Source: Arcticibacterium sp047623945 | GTDB lineage: Bacteria; Bacteroidota; Bacteroidia; Cytophagales; Spirosomataceae | Length of the DNA stretch: 64,000 nt | Assembly: GCA_047623945.1 (NCBI GenBank) | Contig: JBLHOT010000008.1 | Coordinates: 1-64,000 of the forward strand | Direction of reading: 5' to 3' | Part shown: positions 9,119 through 18,221 of the stretch, in pieces | How positions within the stretch are numbered: position 1 is the first letter of the stretch | How the letters are laid out: every line of letters begins with the position of its first letter | Made by a program: the position numbers and the translations under genes | The notes under the pieces: model-generated | Seen by the model: only the letters and a program-made list of their open reading frames with translations | Told to the model about the DNA's origin: nothing | Databases searched by the model: none

Positions 9119-10171
9119 TTATTTTTTCTCTTTCTCTTTCTCTTTGCCTTTACCTGTCCCTAATTCTACCTCGTCTTTTCCGGCAATGGTCTCTTTAATA
9201 CGCTTCTCCAATTCTTCCATAAGTTCTGGAGTATCCTTTATTAGTCCTTTAACAGAGTCTCTTCCTTGGCCTAGTCGGTCTTCTTTGTAGGAGAACCATG
9301 AGCCGGATTTCTTAATAATATCTAGGTCCACGCCCAAATCTAAAACTTCTCCAGCTTTAGAGATACCTAGGCCGTACATGATGTCGAACTCTACTACCTT
9401 AAACGGCGGAGCCATTTTATTCTTAACCACTTTTACTCGTGTACGATTTCCTACCACATTAGCATCGCTATCCTTGATTTGACCTATTCTTCGTATGTCA
9501 ATTCTTACAGAAGCGTAGAACTTTAAGGCATTTCCACCGGTAGTGGTTTCTGGCGAGCCAAACATTACACCTATTTTATCTCTTAACTGGTTAATGAAAA
9601 TACAGGTACAACCTGTCTTATTAATTGTACCAGTTAACTTTCTTAAGGCTTGGGACATCAAACGAGCTTGAAGCCCCATTTTACTATCTCCCATATCACC
9701 TTCTAACTCGGCCTTAGGTACTAGAGCGGCTACGGAGTCAATCACTAAAATATCAATTGCTCCAGAAGAAATCAAATGTTCAGCAATTTCTAAAGCCTGC
9801 TCACCATAGTCAGGCTGAGAGATAAGTAAATTGGCAGTATCTATACCTAATTTTTCAGCGTACAATCTATCAAATGCGTGCTCTGCATCAACAAAAGCAG
9901 CTATACCACCGGCCTTTTGAGCTTCTGCTATAGCATGCATGGCTAAGGTAGTTTTACCAGATGATTCTGGCCCATAAATTTCTACAACTCTTCCTCTTGG
10001 GAAACCACCTATTCCCAATGCCAAATCTAGTCCTAATGAACCCGTGGAAATGGTAGGAACGTCTAAAACTTTGGTATCGCTAAGTCTCATGACTGTGCCT
10101 TTTCCAAAAGCTTTATCTAATTTGTCAATTGTTGTTTGAAGAATTTTTAGCCGTTCGTTGTTTTCTGCCAT
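9119..10171 (-). CDS. recA: Recombinase A
   Basis: A 350-residue RecA of normal length. It binds single-stranded DNA and ATP, drives homologous strand exchange and triggers LexA-type cleavage. The Walker A motif G-P-E-S-S-G-K-T-T is near residue 67, Walker B is I-L-V-I-D-S-V-A-A-L, and the L2 loop region reads G-S-P-E-T-T-T-G-G-N-A-L-K-F-Y-A-S. The C-terminus is a short Lys/Glu/Gly repeat tail (GKGKEKEKEKK) typical of Bacteroidota RecA. It is transcribed alone, with its own terminator and a probable promoter at about 10215. I see no LexA-type operator, but operators in this phylum are poorly defined. Confidence 0.98.
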   Translation of the reverse strand: MAENNERLKILQTTIDKLDKAFGKGTVMRLSDTKVLDVPTISTGSLGLDLALGIGGFPRGRVVEIYGPESSGKTTLAMHAIAEAQKAGGIAAFVDAEHAFDRLYAEKLGIDTANLLISQPDYGEQALEIAEHLISSGAIDILVIDSVAALVPKAELEGDMGDSKMGLQARLMSQALRKLTGTINKTGCTCIFINQLRDKIGVMFGSPETTTGGNALKFYASVRIDIRRIGQIKDSDANVVGNRTRVKVVKNKMAPPFKVVEFDIMYGLGISKAGEVLDLGVDLDIIKKSGSWFSYKEDRLGQGRDSVKGLIKDTPELMEELEKRIKETIAGKDEVELGTGKGKEKEKEKK

Positions 10172-10214
10172 TGGTAAGATATTTAGCGTTTGAGGTTTTT
10201 CTTATTGTCCGACA

Positions 10215-10222
10215 CAAAGATA
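10215..10222 (-). promoter_or_regulatory. Probable -7 promoter element of recA
   Basis: On the minus strand this reads TATCTTTG, a match to the Bacteroidota TAnnTTTG element, 44 bp upstream of the recA start. A clear TTTG-type -33 box at the right spacing is not visible. The remaining sequence between recA and the next gene (10223-10492) shows nothing else recognisable. Confidence 0.45.
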
Positions 10223-10492
10223 TTGCATCTTTGCACAATTTACTAGCACTGAATGGCTAATATATTTAGCATTGAATTTAATTCACTAATTTATAGGTAT
10301 TTATGATGGTGTATTTAGCTAAAAAACTTACCAATTGTTTCCAAACTTAGCTTAAGATCGAAGCTCAAAAGTTTTTTTTGACCAAGATGGACCACTCTAA
10401 CTAAGTATTTGAAGCAACCGTTCATAAAAAATGAAATACCTCCTGTGAAATAAATCTTCATTTTTGCGTTAGCAATAAAACTCAAAACCTAC

Positions 10493-10867
10493 ATGCGTAA
10501 TAACCTACTCATTTTACTAGCCATTGCCCTTTTGGGCGTATTTACAAATCCTCCTTTAGAAAAACATCAGAAGGCTATTGAAGACAAAGTAAAGAGCTTG
10601 AAAAATTTAGATGGCGATGTAGACGGCGATACTCTTAAAAAACTGGGTGCACTACTCGGAGAAGCTGTTGGTCTAAATACCATGAGTAAATATTTAAACA
10701 ACAATGTCAAAATTCATGATTTGAAAGTTTTGTCACTGACTAAATTAAAAATCAATGGAGACTATAAAACGGTGGGCATTGGTGCTTTCGGTAAGGTTTT
10801 CCTTTTTGATGATGTCAAAAACTTTATGGACGAAAAGGCTTCCGAAATCAAATCTGCAGCGGAATGA
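10493..10867 (+). CDS. Small secreted DUF4359-like protein
   Basis: A 124-residue protein with an N-terminal hydrophobic signal (L-L-I-L-L-A-I-A-L-L-G-V) and an N-P-P motif after it, resembling DUF4359 proteins. The middle is charged, and the C-terminal half contains a predicted beta segment (V-G-I-G-A-F-G-K-V-F-L-F-D-D). No enzymatic motif is visible and the function is unknown. It stands alone between divergent recA and pheT, 90 bp upstream of the latter. Confidence 0.6.
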   Translation: MRNNLLILLAIALLGVFTNPPLEKHQKAIEDKVKSLKNLDGDVDGDTLKKLGALLGEAVGLNTMSKYLNNNVKIHDLKVLSLTKLKINGDYKTVGIGAFGKVFLFDDVKNFMDEKASEIKSAAE

Positions 10868-10918
10868 CTTATAGAATAAATCGTATTTAAAACCTCTTAG
10901 CTCTCAAGCATCTTTTTC

Positions 10919-10926
10919 TATCTTTG
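10919..10926 (+). promoter_or_regulatory. Probable -7 promoter element of pheT
   Basis: TATCTTTG, followed by CGG, is a perfect TAnnTTTG element 31 bp before the pheT ATG. It fits a short leader for this gene and possibly for the downstream cell-division and RNase Y genes. Confidence 0.55.
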
Positions 10927-10957
10927 CGGTTTCCAAAAAAGAAATAGAGAATCTAGG

Positions 10958-13378
10958 ATGCTCATATCATATAATACGCTCAAAAAAATAATTAATTTCC
11001 CTCATAGTCCAGAGGAACTCTCTGCTCTACTTACTTCCACAGGTCTGGAGGTAGAGGGTTTAGCAGAAAAGTTTTCTGTTCCAGGCGGACTTAAAGGCTT
11101 GGTCATAGGCCAGGTGAAGTCTTGTGTGCCGCATACTAATGCTGATAAGCTTAAGTGTACTACGGTGGATGTAGGTATGGATACTCTGCTAGATATAGTT
11201 TGCGGAGCACCTAATGTGGCAGATGGTCAAAAAGTAGTGGTAGCTACAGTAGGAGCTGAGCTATTTCCGTTGGACGGAGATTCGTTTACAATAAAAAAGT
11301 CTAAAATTAGAGGAGAGGTTTCTGAGGGAATGTTATGTGCCGAAGATGAGATAGGTCTTGGGAAAGGTCACGCGGGTATTATGGTTTTAGAAACAGAGGT
11401 GGCTAACGGAACTCCAGCGGCGGCCTTTTTTAACTTAGAATCTGATTATGCCATTGAAATTGGTTTAACTCCAAACCGAGCAGACGCGGCTTCTCACTTT
11501 GGAACGGCTAGAGACATAAAGGCTGTAACAGGAGCTTCGGTAAATTTACCTTCTGTTAATGGTTTTAAATTAGGTTTGGCTACACCAAAAATAGATTTAG
11601 AAGTCGTAGATGACCAAGGTTGTCCTCGCTTCTGTGGTTTAGAAATTCAAGGAGTTACGGTCAAAAGATCACCAGATTGGCTCAAAGCTTTCTTAAGTAC
11701 CATCGGTGTCAATTCCATCAATAATCTCGTGGATATCACGAATTACATTTGCCACTTTTTAGGGCAACCGATGCATATTTTTGATGCGGATAAAATAGAG
11801 GGGCAAAAAATAATCATCAAAACGCCAGTGGCAGGAACCCTTTTAACCACCCTAGACGGCATAGAAAGGAAACTGAATGGAAAAGACCTAGCCATCTGCA
11901 ATAAGAATGGGCCTATGGCTTTAGCGGGTGTTTTTGGCGGAGAATCTTCAGGTGTTACAGAAACCACTAAGAATGTATTTTTAGAAGTGGCTTATTTTAA
12001 TTCGGATAGAATTCGATATTCGGCCACAGCCCATAGCTTAAAAACAGATGCCAGTTTTAGATACGAAAGAGGAACAGATCCTAACATGCCTCCTTATGCC
12101 GTAAAATTGGCAGCTCTAATGGTACAAGAATTGGCAGGGGGTGAGATAGTAAATCGTCAATTTGATAATTACCCAGTTAAAGTAGAAAATCATAAGATTT
12201 CGGTTAAATATCAGAACATTGACAGATTGCTAGGTAAAGTACTTCCTAGAGATTTGATCAAGGATATTCTAGTCAAATTAGACATTGAGATTGATTCAGA
12301 AACTGATTTAGGTTTAGCCTTATCTGTACCTGCTTATAGAGTAGATGTTACCAGAGAGGCCGACATTGTAGAAGAAATTTTGAGAATCTATGGATTCGAT
12401 AATATTGAGCTTTCAGACCATCTTAGTTCTGATTTTATTTCCAACTTCAGGAGCGTGGTTCCAGAAACACAAGTTTTGAAAATCTCGGAGATGTTGGCGT
12501 CCAATGGGTTTAATGAGATACAAACATTATCCATTGTAAAACCTTCACAAAATGCGGTTATCGGTGATGACGCTTCTCAGGTTAAACTGCTAAATCCGCT
12601 TACAGAAGATTTATCCGTTATGCGAAACGGCCTTTTGTTCTCAGGCTTGCATACGTTAACATATAATGTAAATAGACGAAATAAAGACTTGAAGGTTTTT
12701 GAGTTTGGAAGAGTTTATAGCAAAAAGGAAACAGAAGAAGGAGCCAAATACAGTGACCAACAGAAGTTGGGGATTTGGATGACAGGGAACAAAAAAGCCG
12801 AGTCTTGGCAGCAAAAAAGCGAGCCGCTTAGCTTTTTTGAGCTTAAAAGTGAAGTACTTAAAGTTCTGTCACAAATGAGGCTGGATAATTTGAGTAGCAC
12901 AGAGGCTGGCGATGAGCTTTTCCAATATGGCATTGATTTCAAAATGAACAATAGGATCATTGCCACTTTGGGTAAAGTTAAGGGGTCGCATTTGAAATTT
13001 ACGGACCTAAAACAAGACGTTTATTACGCCGAATTAGATTGGGCTTATCTCTTGAAAAAGTACTCTTATAAAGTAGACTTTAAAGAGATTCCTAAATTCC
13101 CTGAAGTGAGAAGAGACTTATCTTTGGTTTTGGATAAAAACTCCAATTTTGCTCAAATAGAGGCCATAGCCTTCAAGACGGATAAGAAGCTTCTAAAGAG
13201 GGTAAATGTTTTTGACATTTACGAAGGAGAGAAGCTGGGGTCTGATAAAAAGTCATATTCTGTAAGTTTCCTGCTTCAGGACACAGAGAAAACTTTGAAT
13301 GATAAGGTTATAGATAAAACCATGCAGAAGCTCATTGCTAATTTTGAAAACCAATTAGGGGCTGAAATTAGAAGATGA
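10958..13378 (+). CDS. pheT: Phenylalanyl-tRNA synthetase beta subunit
   Basis: An 806-residue PheRS beta chain of full bacterial length. With PheS it forms an alpha2-beta2 enzyme that charges tRNA(Phe). Visible parts are an N-terminal start plus EMAP-II-like tRNA-binding domain (about 40-150, G-Q-V-K-S-C-x-P-H), the B3/B4 editing domain (E-I-G-L-T-P-N-R-A-D then F-x-D-A-D-K-I), a B5 domain, the catalytic-like core and the C-terminal anticodon-binding FDX-ACB domain (F-P-E-V-R-R-D-L-S-L-V-L-D). pheS is not adjacent. Downstream come the coiled-coil protein, zapA and rny on the same strand. Confidence 0.97.
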   Translation: MLISYNTLKKIINFPHSPEELSALLTSTGLEVEGLAEKFSVPGGLKGLVIGQVKSCVPHTNADKLKCTTVDVGMDTLLDIVCGAPNVADGQKVVVATVGAELFPLDGDSFTIKKSKIRGEVSEGMLCAEDEIGLGKGHAGIMVLETEVANGTPAAAFFNLESDYAIEIGLTPNRADAASHFGTARDIKAVTGASVNLPSVNGFKLGLATPKIDLEVVDDQGCPRFCGLEIQGVTVKRSPDWLKAFLSTIGVNSINNLVDITNYICHFLGQPMHIFDADKIEGQKIIIKTPVAGTLLTTLDGIERKLNGKDLAICNKNGPMALAGVFGGESSGVTETTKNVFLEVAYFNSDRIRYSATAHSLKTDASFRYERGTDPNMPPYAVKLAALMVQELAGGEIVNRQFDNYPVKVENHKISVKYQNIDRLLGKVLPRDLIKDILVKLDIEIDSETDLGLALSVPAYRVDVTREADIVEEILRIYGFDNIELSDHLSSDFISNFRSVVPETQVLKISEMLASNGFNEIQTLSIVKPSQNAVIGDDASQVKLLNPLTEDLSVMRNGLLFSGLHTLTYNVNRRNKDLKVFEFGRVYSKKETEEGAKYSDQQKLGIWMTGNKKAESWQQKSEPLSFFELKSEVLKVLSQMRLDNLSSTEAGDELFQYGIDFKMNNRIIATLGKVKGSHLKFTDLKQDVYYAELDWAYLLKKYSYKVDFKEIPKFPEVRRDLSLVLDKNSNFAQIEAIAFKTDKKLLKRVNVFDIYEGEKLGSDKKSYSVSFLLQDTEKTLNDKVIDKTMQKLIANFENQLGAEIRR

Positions 13379-13432
13379 TCTTTGAATAACATAAGAAAGC
13401 TTTTTAAGATCAATCTGGTGTAATAAGAAAAG

Positions 13433-13816
13433 ATGAACGCGAAAAAACAATACGAAAACGAAAACGCCCTCATGTTTGCTCAATTGGAAGAGCTTGCAGG
13501 AAAGGTGGAGAGTCGTATTGCCAAAGTGAAAAGTTATGAGCAACAGATTGTTGGTCTAAAATTTGAACTAGAAAAAGCTAGGACAGAACGAGATGAATTT
13601 AAAGGCAAAATAGCTCTCCTTAAAAGACACAAGTCTGAGGAAGTGAAGAAAGAAGAGGGATTAGAGTTCTTGGAAGGCCAAAGTTTTAGTATTAGGAATA
13701 AAATCGCTAAAATTGTAGCGGATATTGATGGTGAAGAGGCAAGTGAGGAAGGAATTAAGGAATTGATACAAACTTTAATAGGCGAAATTGACGAATGCAT
13801 TCGCTTATTGCGGTAA
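13433..13816 (+). CDS. Coiled-coil protein upstream of zapA
   Basis: A 127-residue, highly charged, almost wholly helical protein. Residues 15-70 form a clear heptad-type coiled coil, and a second helix ends in I-D-E-C-I-R-L-L. It has no signal peptide or catalytic motif. Similar short coiled-coil proteins precede zapA in many Bacteroidota, which suggests a role with ZapA at the division ring, but this is inference from position only. It ends 22 bp before zapA. Confidence 0.7.
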   Translation: MNAKKQYENENALMFAQLEELAGKVESRIAKVKSYEQQIVGLKFELEKARTERDEFKGKIALLKRHKSEEVKKEEGLEFLEGQSFSIRNKIAKIVADIDGEEASEEGIKELIQTLIGEIDECIRLLR

Positions 13817-13838
13817 ATAAATATTTTGCTTCTAGAAA

Positions 13839-14126
13839 ATGGAGTCTGAAAAAATAAGAGCTAACATTAAAATTAACGGCGAGACATTGCCTTTTTTGTT
13901 GAATCCTTCAGATGAACCCTATTTTAGAGAAGCTGCGATTAAAATAAATGAGCGACTAGCCGAACTACATAATAAGTACGGGGCTGTGGCTAACTTTGAG
14001 CATTTACTCTCTACAGTTGCTGTAGAAGCTATGGTGGACGCCCTTCAGGCAGATGAAAACTACCAAAGGCTCAGAAGTGAAATTGATGGCAGATTACAGC
14101 AAATAGACGCTCGTTTGGGCGTATAA
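13839..14126 (+). CDS. zapA: Cell division protein ZapA
   Basis: A 95-residue protein with the ZapA layout: an N-terminal beta segment (I-K-I-N-G-E-T-L-P-F), the conserved Y-F-R-E-A-A-x-x-I-N stretch, and a C-terminal helix that would form the dimer coiled coil. ZapA binds FtsZ and bundles protofilaments at the division site. It lies between the coiled-coil gene and rny, a neighbourhood common in this phylum. Confidence 0.85.
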   Translation: MESEKIRANIKINGETLPFLLNPSDEPYFREAAIKINERLAELHNKYGAVANFEHLLSTVAVEAMVDALQADENYQRLRSEIDGRLQQIDARLGV

Positions 14127-14192
14127 TCCTTCCCTTTCCAATAGTCTCTTTTTTTTGATGTTCGGAGTACAAAAAATTAAAGAAGAGAATTA

Positions 14193-15758
14193 ATGCAAGA
14201 ATATTTATTAATGATTGTAGGCATCTTAGGAGGCCTAGCGGGCGGCTTTTTTATAGGGCAGTCCTTGCTGAAAAAATCAAGCAGAAACCAAGAAGAAGAA
14301 GCCATAAGAAAGGCTGATATTATTTTAAGGGATGCCAAATCTAATGCAGACAGTATTAAAAGAGATAGGCAATTAGAGGCTAAAGAGCACTTTTTAAAGC
14401 TGAAGTCTGAGTTTGAAGAAAACTCAAGTAACAAGAAAAATATCATACTCCAAAATGAGCAGAAAGTAAGAACGCTACAGCAGCAGGCCGCTCAGCTGAT
14501 GGAGAAAAATAAACGAGAAGAAACAGAACTTCAGCAGGAAAAAAACAAGGTGGCCTCACACCTTGAAGTAGCCACAAAAAGACAAGAAGAAGCAGAAAAG
14601 CAACTCAAGCAAACCATAGGCCAATTAGAAAGAATAGCGGGACTATCTGCTGAGGAAGCAAAAGAGCAATTATTGGACGCTCTAAAAGCGGAAGCAGAAG
14701 CAAAGGCTTCCTCTTTTGTAAAGCAATCAATAGAAGAAGCTAAACTCTCTGCCACTAAAGAGGCTAAAAAAATAGTTATTCAAACCATACAAAGGACTGC
14801 AGCAGAGCAGGCTATCGAAAATTGTGTTTCGGTTTTTCACATAGAGAGCGATGAAATAAAAGGAAAAATCATCGGTAGAGAGGGAAGGAATATCAGAGCA
14901 TTAGAGGCCGCTACAGGAGCAGAGATAATTGTGGATGATACCCCAGAGGCTATCGTTATTTCTAGTTTTGACCCTGTAAGAAGAGAAGTAACAAGACTTT
15001 CTTTGCACAGGCTGGTAACAGATGGTAGAATTCACCCTGCCAGAATTGAAGAGGTTGTAAATAAGACCAGAAAGGAAATTGATAATGAAATTATAGAGAT
15101 CGGTGAGCGTACGGTTTTAGATTTAGGAATTCACGGACTCCATCCAGAACTAATTAAGATGGTGGGTAGAATGCGTTTTAGGTCGTCTTATGGCCAGAAC
15201 CTGCTTCAGCACTCTAGAGAAGTGGCGAAAATGTGTGGTACGATGGCTGCCGAAATGGGTATGAAGGTTAAGTTGGCAAAAAGAGCTGGCCTTCTTCATG
15301 ACATTGGTAAAGTCTCTCAAGAAGAATCTGAGCTTCCTCACGCCATCTTAGGTATGGAGCTTGCCAAAAAATATAAAGAGAACCCTGAAGTCTGTAATGC
15401 CATTGGTGCTCACCATGACGAAATAGAAATGACATCGCTTATTTCTCCAATCATACAGGTTTGTGATGCTATTAGTGGCTCAAGGCCTGGTGCACGAAGA
15501 GAAATGATGGATTCTTATACACAACGTTTGAGAGACCTAGAGGAATTGGCTCTAGACTTTAAAGGTGTGGAGAAATGCTACGCTATTCAGGCGGGTAGAG
15601 AGCTAAGAGTAATTGTGGATGCAGAAAATGTAAATGATGATACGGCTAGCATGCTTTCGTTTAATATCTCTCAAAAAATAGAGAAAGAAATGCAGTACCC
15701 TGGCCAAATAAAAGTGACGGTGATACGCGAGATGCGAGCCGTAGCTTATGCTAAATAA
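14193..15758 (+). CDS. rny: Ribonuclease Y
   Basis: This 521-residue endoribonuclease starts mRNA decay at the membrane. The domains are textbook: an N-terminal membrane helix (residues 3-25), a long coiled coil (about 30-200), a KH RNA-binding domain (G-K-I-I-G-R-E-G-R-N-I near 225) and a metal-dependent HD domain with H369-D370 in L-L-H-D-I-G-K. Length and order match the family. The gene ends with an intrinsic terminator at 15805-15830. Confidence 0.97.
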   Translation: MQEYLLMIVGILGGLAGGFFIGQSLLKKSSRNQEEEAIRKADIILRDAKSNADSIKRDRQLEAKEHFLKLKSEFEENSSNKKNIILQNEQKVRTLQQQAAQLMEKNKREETELQQEKNKVASHLEVATKRQEEAEKQLKQTIGQLERIAGLSAEEAKEQLLDALKAEAEAKASSFVKQSIEEAKLSATKEAKKIVIQTIQRTAAEQAIENCVSVFHIESDEIKGKIIGREGRNIRALEAATGAEIIVDDTPEAIVISSFDPVRREVTRLSLHRLVTDGRIHPARIEEVVNKTRKEIDNEIIEIGERTVLDLGIHGLHPELIKMVGRMRFRSSYGQNLLQHSREVAKMCGTMAAEMGMKVKLAKRAGLLHDIGKVSQEESELPHAILGMELAKKYKENPEVCNAIGAHHDEIEMTSLISPIIQVCDAISGSRPGARREMMDSYTQRLRDLEELALDFKGVEKCYAIQAGRELRVIVDAENVNDDTASMLSFNISQKIEKEMQYPGQIKVTVIREMRAVAYAK

Positions 15759-15804
15759 ACATACAAGGATGCCCCCCAATGCGTTTACTTGTTAACAGAA
15801 ACTT

Positions 15805-15830
15805 AAAGCACCCTTATTTCGGGTGCTTTT
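15805..15830 (+). terminator. Intrinsic terminator of rny
   Basis: A 9-bp stem AAAGCACCC / GGGTGCTTT with a 7-nt loop, followed by T residues, 47 bp after the rny stop. Confidence 0.85.
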
Positions 15831-15913
15831 GGTTTATACGGACAACCTTTCTTTTAAATCCCTCATCTAAGAGGCATAACAAGAATTTAAACCTTTTAAA
15901 ATATATATAGATT

Positions 15914-16459
15914 ATGAAAAAGCTACTCTTTATTGCCACTGCCCTAGTTGTTGGATTCACTTCATGCCAAGGCCCTAGAGGTCTAGACGGATTAGAAGGG
16001 CTTCCAGGTCCACAAGGAGCTACCGGCCAAGATGGTGGATTAGTTTACGCCTCGGCTATAGAATTGATTGGAGATTTTACTCCTGACAATAACTTTCAAA
16101 TCGTAGAAGCTTTTGGATTTGACGTTTTTCCCGCAGATGTGGCTTTAGTTTATATTAAATGGGATGAAACAGATGATACAGAAATTTGGAGACAAGTCCC
16201 TCAGACTGCATACCTTGACCAAGGAATACTGACATATAATTTTGATTTTACACAAGATGATTTTAAACTCTTCCTAGATGGCACTATCCAAAATTTTGCT
16301 ACCATAGATGGAATATACTTGAATAACCAAGTTTTTAGAGTAGTAGTGGTACCAGCGGAATTTTTAGAAACAGCTAGAATAGCCTCTAAATCTTATGATG
16401 CCATTACAAGTTCCTTTGGAATCAGTGAAGGAGATTTCATTAAAAGAGATTTAAGATAA
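15914..16459 (+). CDS. Collagen-like surface lipoprotein
   Basis: A 181-residue protein with a lipoprotein signal peptide (V-V-G-F-T-S-C, lipid Cys near residue 19). Immediately after the Cys comes a short collagen-like run of Gly-X-Y triplets (GPRGLDGLEGLPGPQG, extended by ATGQDG), about seven repeats. A C-terminal globular domain of about 140 residues follows, rich in Asp and aromatic residues and of no family I recognise. Such short collagen-like lipoproteins are common in Bacteroidota; their function is unknown and they are presumably displayed on the outer membrane. The gene is bounded on both sides by terminators and so is a single unit. Confidence 0.8.
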   Translation: MKKLLFIATALVVGFTSCQGPRGLDGLEGLPGPQGATGQDGGLVYASAIELIGDFTPDNNFQIVEAFGFDVFPADVALVYIKWDETDDTEIWRQVPQTAYLDQGILTYNFDFTQDDFKLFLDGTIQNFATIDGIYLNNQVFRVVVVPAEFLETARIASKSYDAITSSFGISEGDFIKRDLR

Positions 16460-16474
16460 TTTATCCGAACTCAA

Positions 16475-16513
16475 AAAGAGCAGCCACTTCACAGAGATGG
16501 CTGCTCTTTCTTT
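16475..16513 (+). terminator. Intrinsic terminator of the collagen-like gene
   Basis: A 12-bp stem AAAGAGCAGCCA / TGGCTGCTCTTT (16475-16486 with 16498-16509), 11-nt loop, then CTTTT. Confidence 0.9.
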
Positions 16514-16561
16514 TATAGGCCTTTATATTAGGCTAAATTGCTTCTGAATCATTTACATACT

Positions 16562-18157
16562 ATGCTAAAAGCTTTCCTATTTATGTTCCTAGCTATCTCA
16601 GCTATGGGGCAAACGTCTAATTTACCTTTGGTAATTATTGAAACCGGAGGACTAGAAATTCAAGACCAACCGAAGATTCCAGCTCAAATGAAAATCATTA
16701 ATAATGAGTCGGGGAGGATGAATAACTTAAACGATAGTCCAGAATTTGAAGGCCGAATAGGCATAGAATTTAGAGGTTCTTCTTCTCAGAGTTTTCCTAA
16801 AAAGCCTTATGGCCTAGAAACATGGGATGAAAACAACATGGATTTAGATACCACTCTTTTTGGCTGGCCTAGTGAAAGTGATTGGATTCTTTTTGCGTCA
16901 TTTAATGAGAAAAGCTTGATGCATAATGTGCTCACTATGAGGCTAGCCGAGCAAATGGGGCTTTATGCGAGCCGAACAAAATATGTGGAGCTTTATCTCA
17001 ACGGAAGTTATGAGGGCGTTTATGTTTTCATGGAAAAGATAAAACGTAATAAAGGTAGAGTGGCTATTGCCAAGCTTAAACCTGATGAAGAATCTGGAGA
17101 AGATTTAACGGGTGGCTATATCATAAAAATAGATAAAGGCACAGGAGCCAATAACGGAACCTGGTTTTCGGAGTTTTCTAATATATCGCCAGGCAATAAT
17201 TCCACCGAGTTTTTCTATGAATATCCAAAGGAGGCGACATCAGTTCAACAAGACTATATCAAAAGATACATAGGAGATTTTGAAAAGGCTTTACAAAGCG
17301 ATGACTTTACAGACCCTCTGCAAGGCTATCAGCAGTACATTGATATGGAATCTTTTGTATTGATGACTATTCTAAATGAAGTAGCCAAGAATGTAGACGG
17401 CTACAGAATTAGCACTTATCTATATAAGGACAAAGGAGATAAATTAAAAATGGGCCCACCATGGGACTACGACATAAGTTATGGGAATGCCAATTACTGC
17501 AATGGGAATAGTTTTAGAGGATTCGGCTATGACTTTAATCGTATTTGTCCAGACGATAATTTGTTGGTCCCTTTTTGGTGGGAAAGGTTTTTGGCAGATG
17601 TTAACTTTATTGAGGCCTTTAGACAAACTTATGATGATTTAAGAACCAACGGCGTTTTGCAGGAGAGCGAGATTTTGGGATTGGTAGACGGCCTCACAAA
17701 GGAGCTTCAAACAGCCCAGGTAAGAAATTTTACGAAATGGCCTATTCTTGGAAAATATGTTTGGCCTCAGCCCGAACCTATCGCTAGTTCTTGGCAAGGA
17801 GAGGTGGCGGAGTTAAAAGCGTGGATACCAGAGAGATTACGTTGGCTAGATGATAATATTCCTAGAGAACTTCAGATTTTAGCCACCGAGGAGTCTTTGA
17901 ACTTTAAAGTAAAAGCCTATCCAAATCCTTTTTTAGAGACACTCAGTCTGCAAATAGATGCCTTAGAAGCTGGAGAAGCCCAAGTGACGCTTACAGATTT
18001 GTTGGGTAGAGAAATTGAGAACAGAACCTATTCTGTTAATGAAGGTAGAAATCAATTGAATATTAAATTTCCAGATAATCAATCCAGTCAAACTATTCAA
18101 CTTTTAAAGGTTAGGGTAGGAGATAAACAGGTTCTTCAAAAGGTGGTGCGGAGATGA
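16562..18157 (+). CDS. CotH-family protein with type IX secretion sorting domain
   Basis: About 531 residues from the ATG at 16562, chosen because it starts directly with a signal peptide (MLKAFLFMFLAISAMGQ); an upstream ATG at 16538 would add eight residues. The bulk is a CotH kinase-like domain with F-R-G-S-S-S-Q-S-F-P-K-K, G-x-Y-E-G-V-Y-V-F-M-E-K-I-K and G-P-P-W-D-Y-D-I-S-Y-G. CotH proteins are atypical protein kinases in spore formers; in Bacteroidota their target is unknown. The last 85 residues (V-K-A-Y-P-N-P-F to the C-terminus) form a type A sorting domain, so the protein should be exported by the T9SS and anchored or released at the surface. Confidence 0.88.
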   Translation: MLKAFLFMFLAISAMGQTSNLPLVIIETGGLEIQDQPKIPAQMKIINNESGRMNNLNDSPEFEGRIGIEFRGSSSQSFPKKPYGLETWDENNMDLDTTLFGWPSESDWILFASFNEKSLMHNVLTMRLAEQMGLYASRTKYVELYLNGSYEGVYVFMEKIKRNKGRVAIAKLKPDEESGEDLTGGYIIKIDKGTGANNGTWFSEFSNISPGNNSTEFFYEYPKEATSVQQDYIKRYIGDFEKALQSDDFTDPLQGYQQYIDMESFVLMTILNEVAKNVDGYRISTYLYKDKGDKLKMGPPWDYDISYGNANYCNGNSFRGFGYDFNRICPDDNLLVPFWWERFLADVNFIEAFRQTYDDLRTNGVLQESEILGLVDGLTKELQTAQVRNFTKWPILGKYVWPQPEPIASSWQGEVAELKAWIPERLRWLDDNIPRELQILATEESLNFKVKAYPNPFLETLSLQIDALEAGEAQVTLTDLLGREIENRTYSVNEGRNQLNIKFPDNQSSQTIQLLKVRVGDKQVLQKVVRR

Positions 18158-18167
18158 TTTTTGCCAC

Positions 18168-18203
18168 AAAAAAAGGCTCTGACATTATGTCTGAGCCTTT
18201 TTT
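18168..18203. terminator. Bidirectional terminator
   Basis: A-run, stem GGCTC-GACA / TGTC-GAGCC with one mismatch, and T-run. It sits between the ends of the CotH-family gene (plus) and the SDR gene (minus) and has oligo-T on both strands. Confidence 0.85.
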
Positions 18204-18221
18204 GTTAACAAGGTTAAAGTT

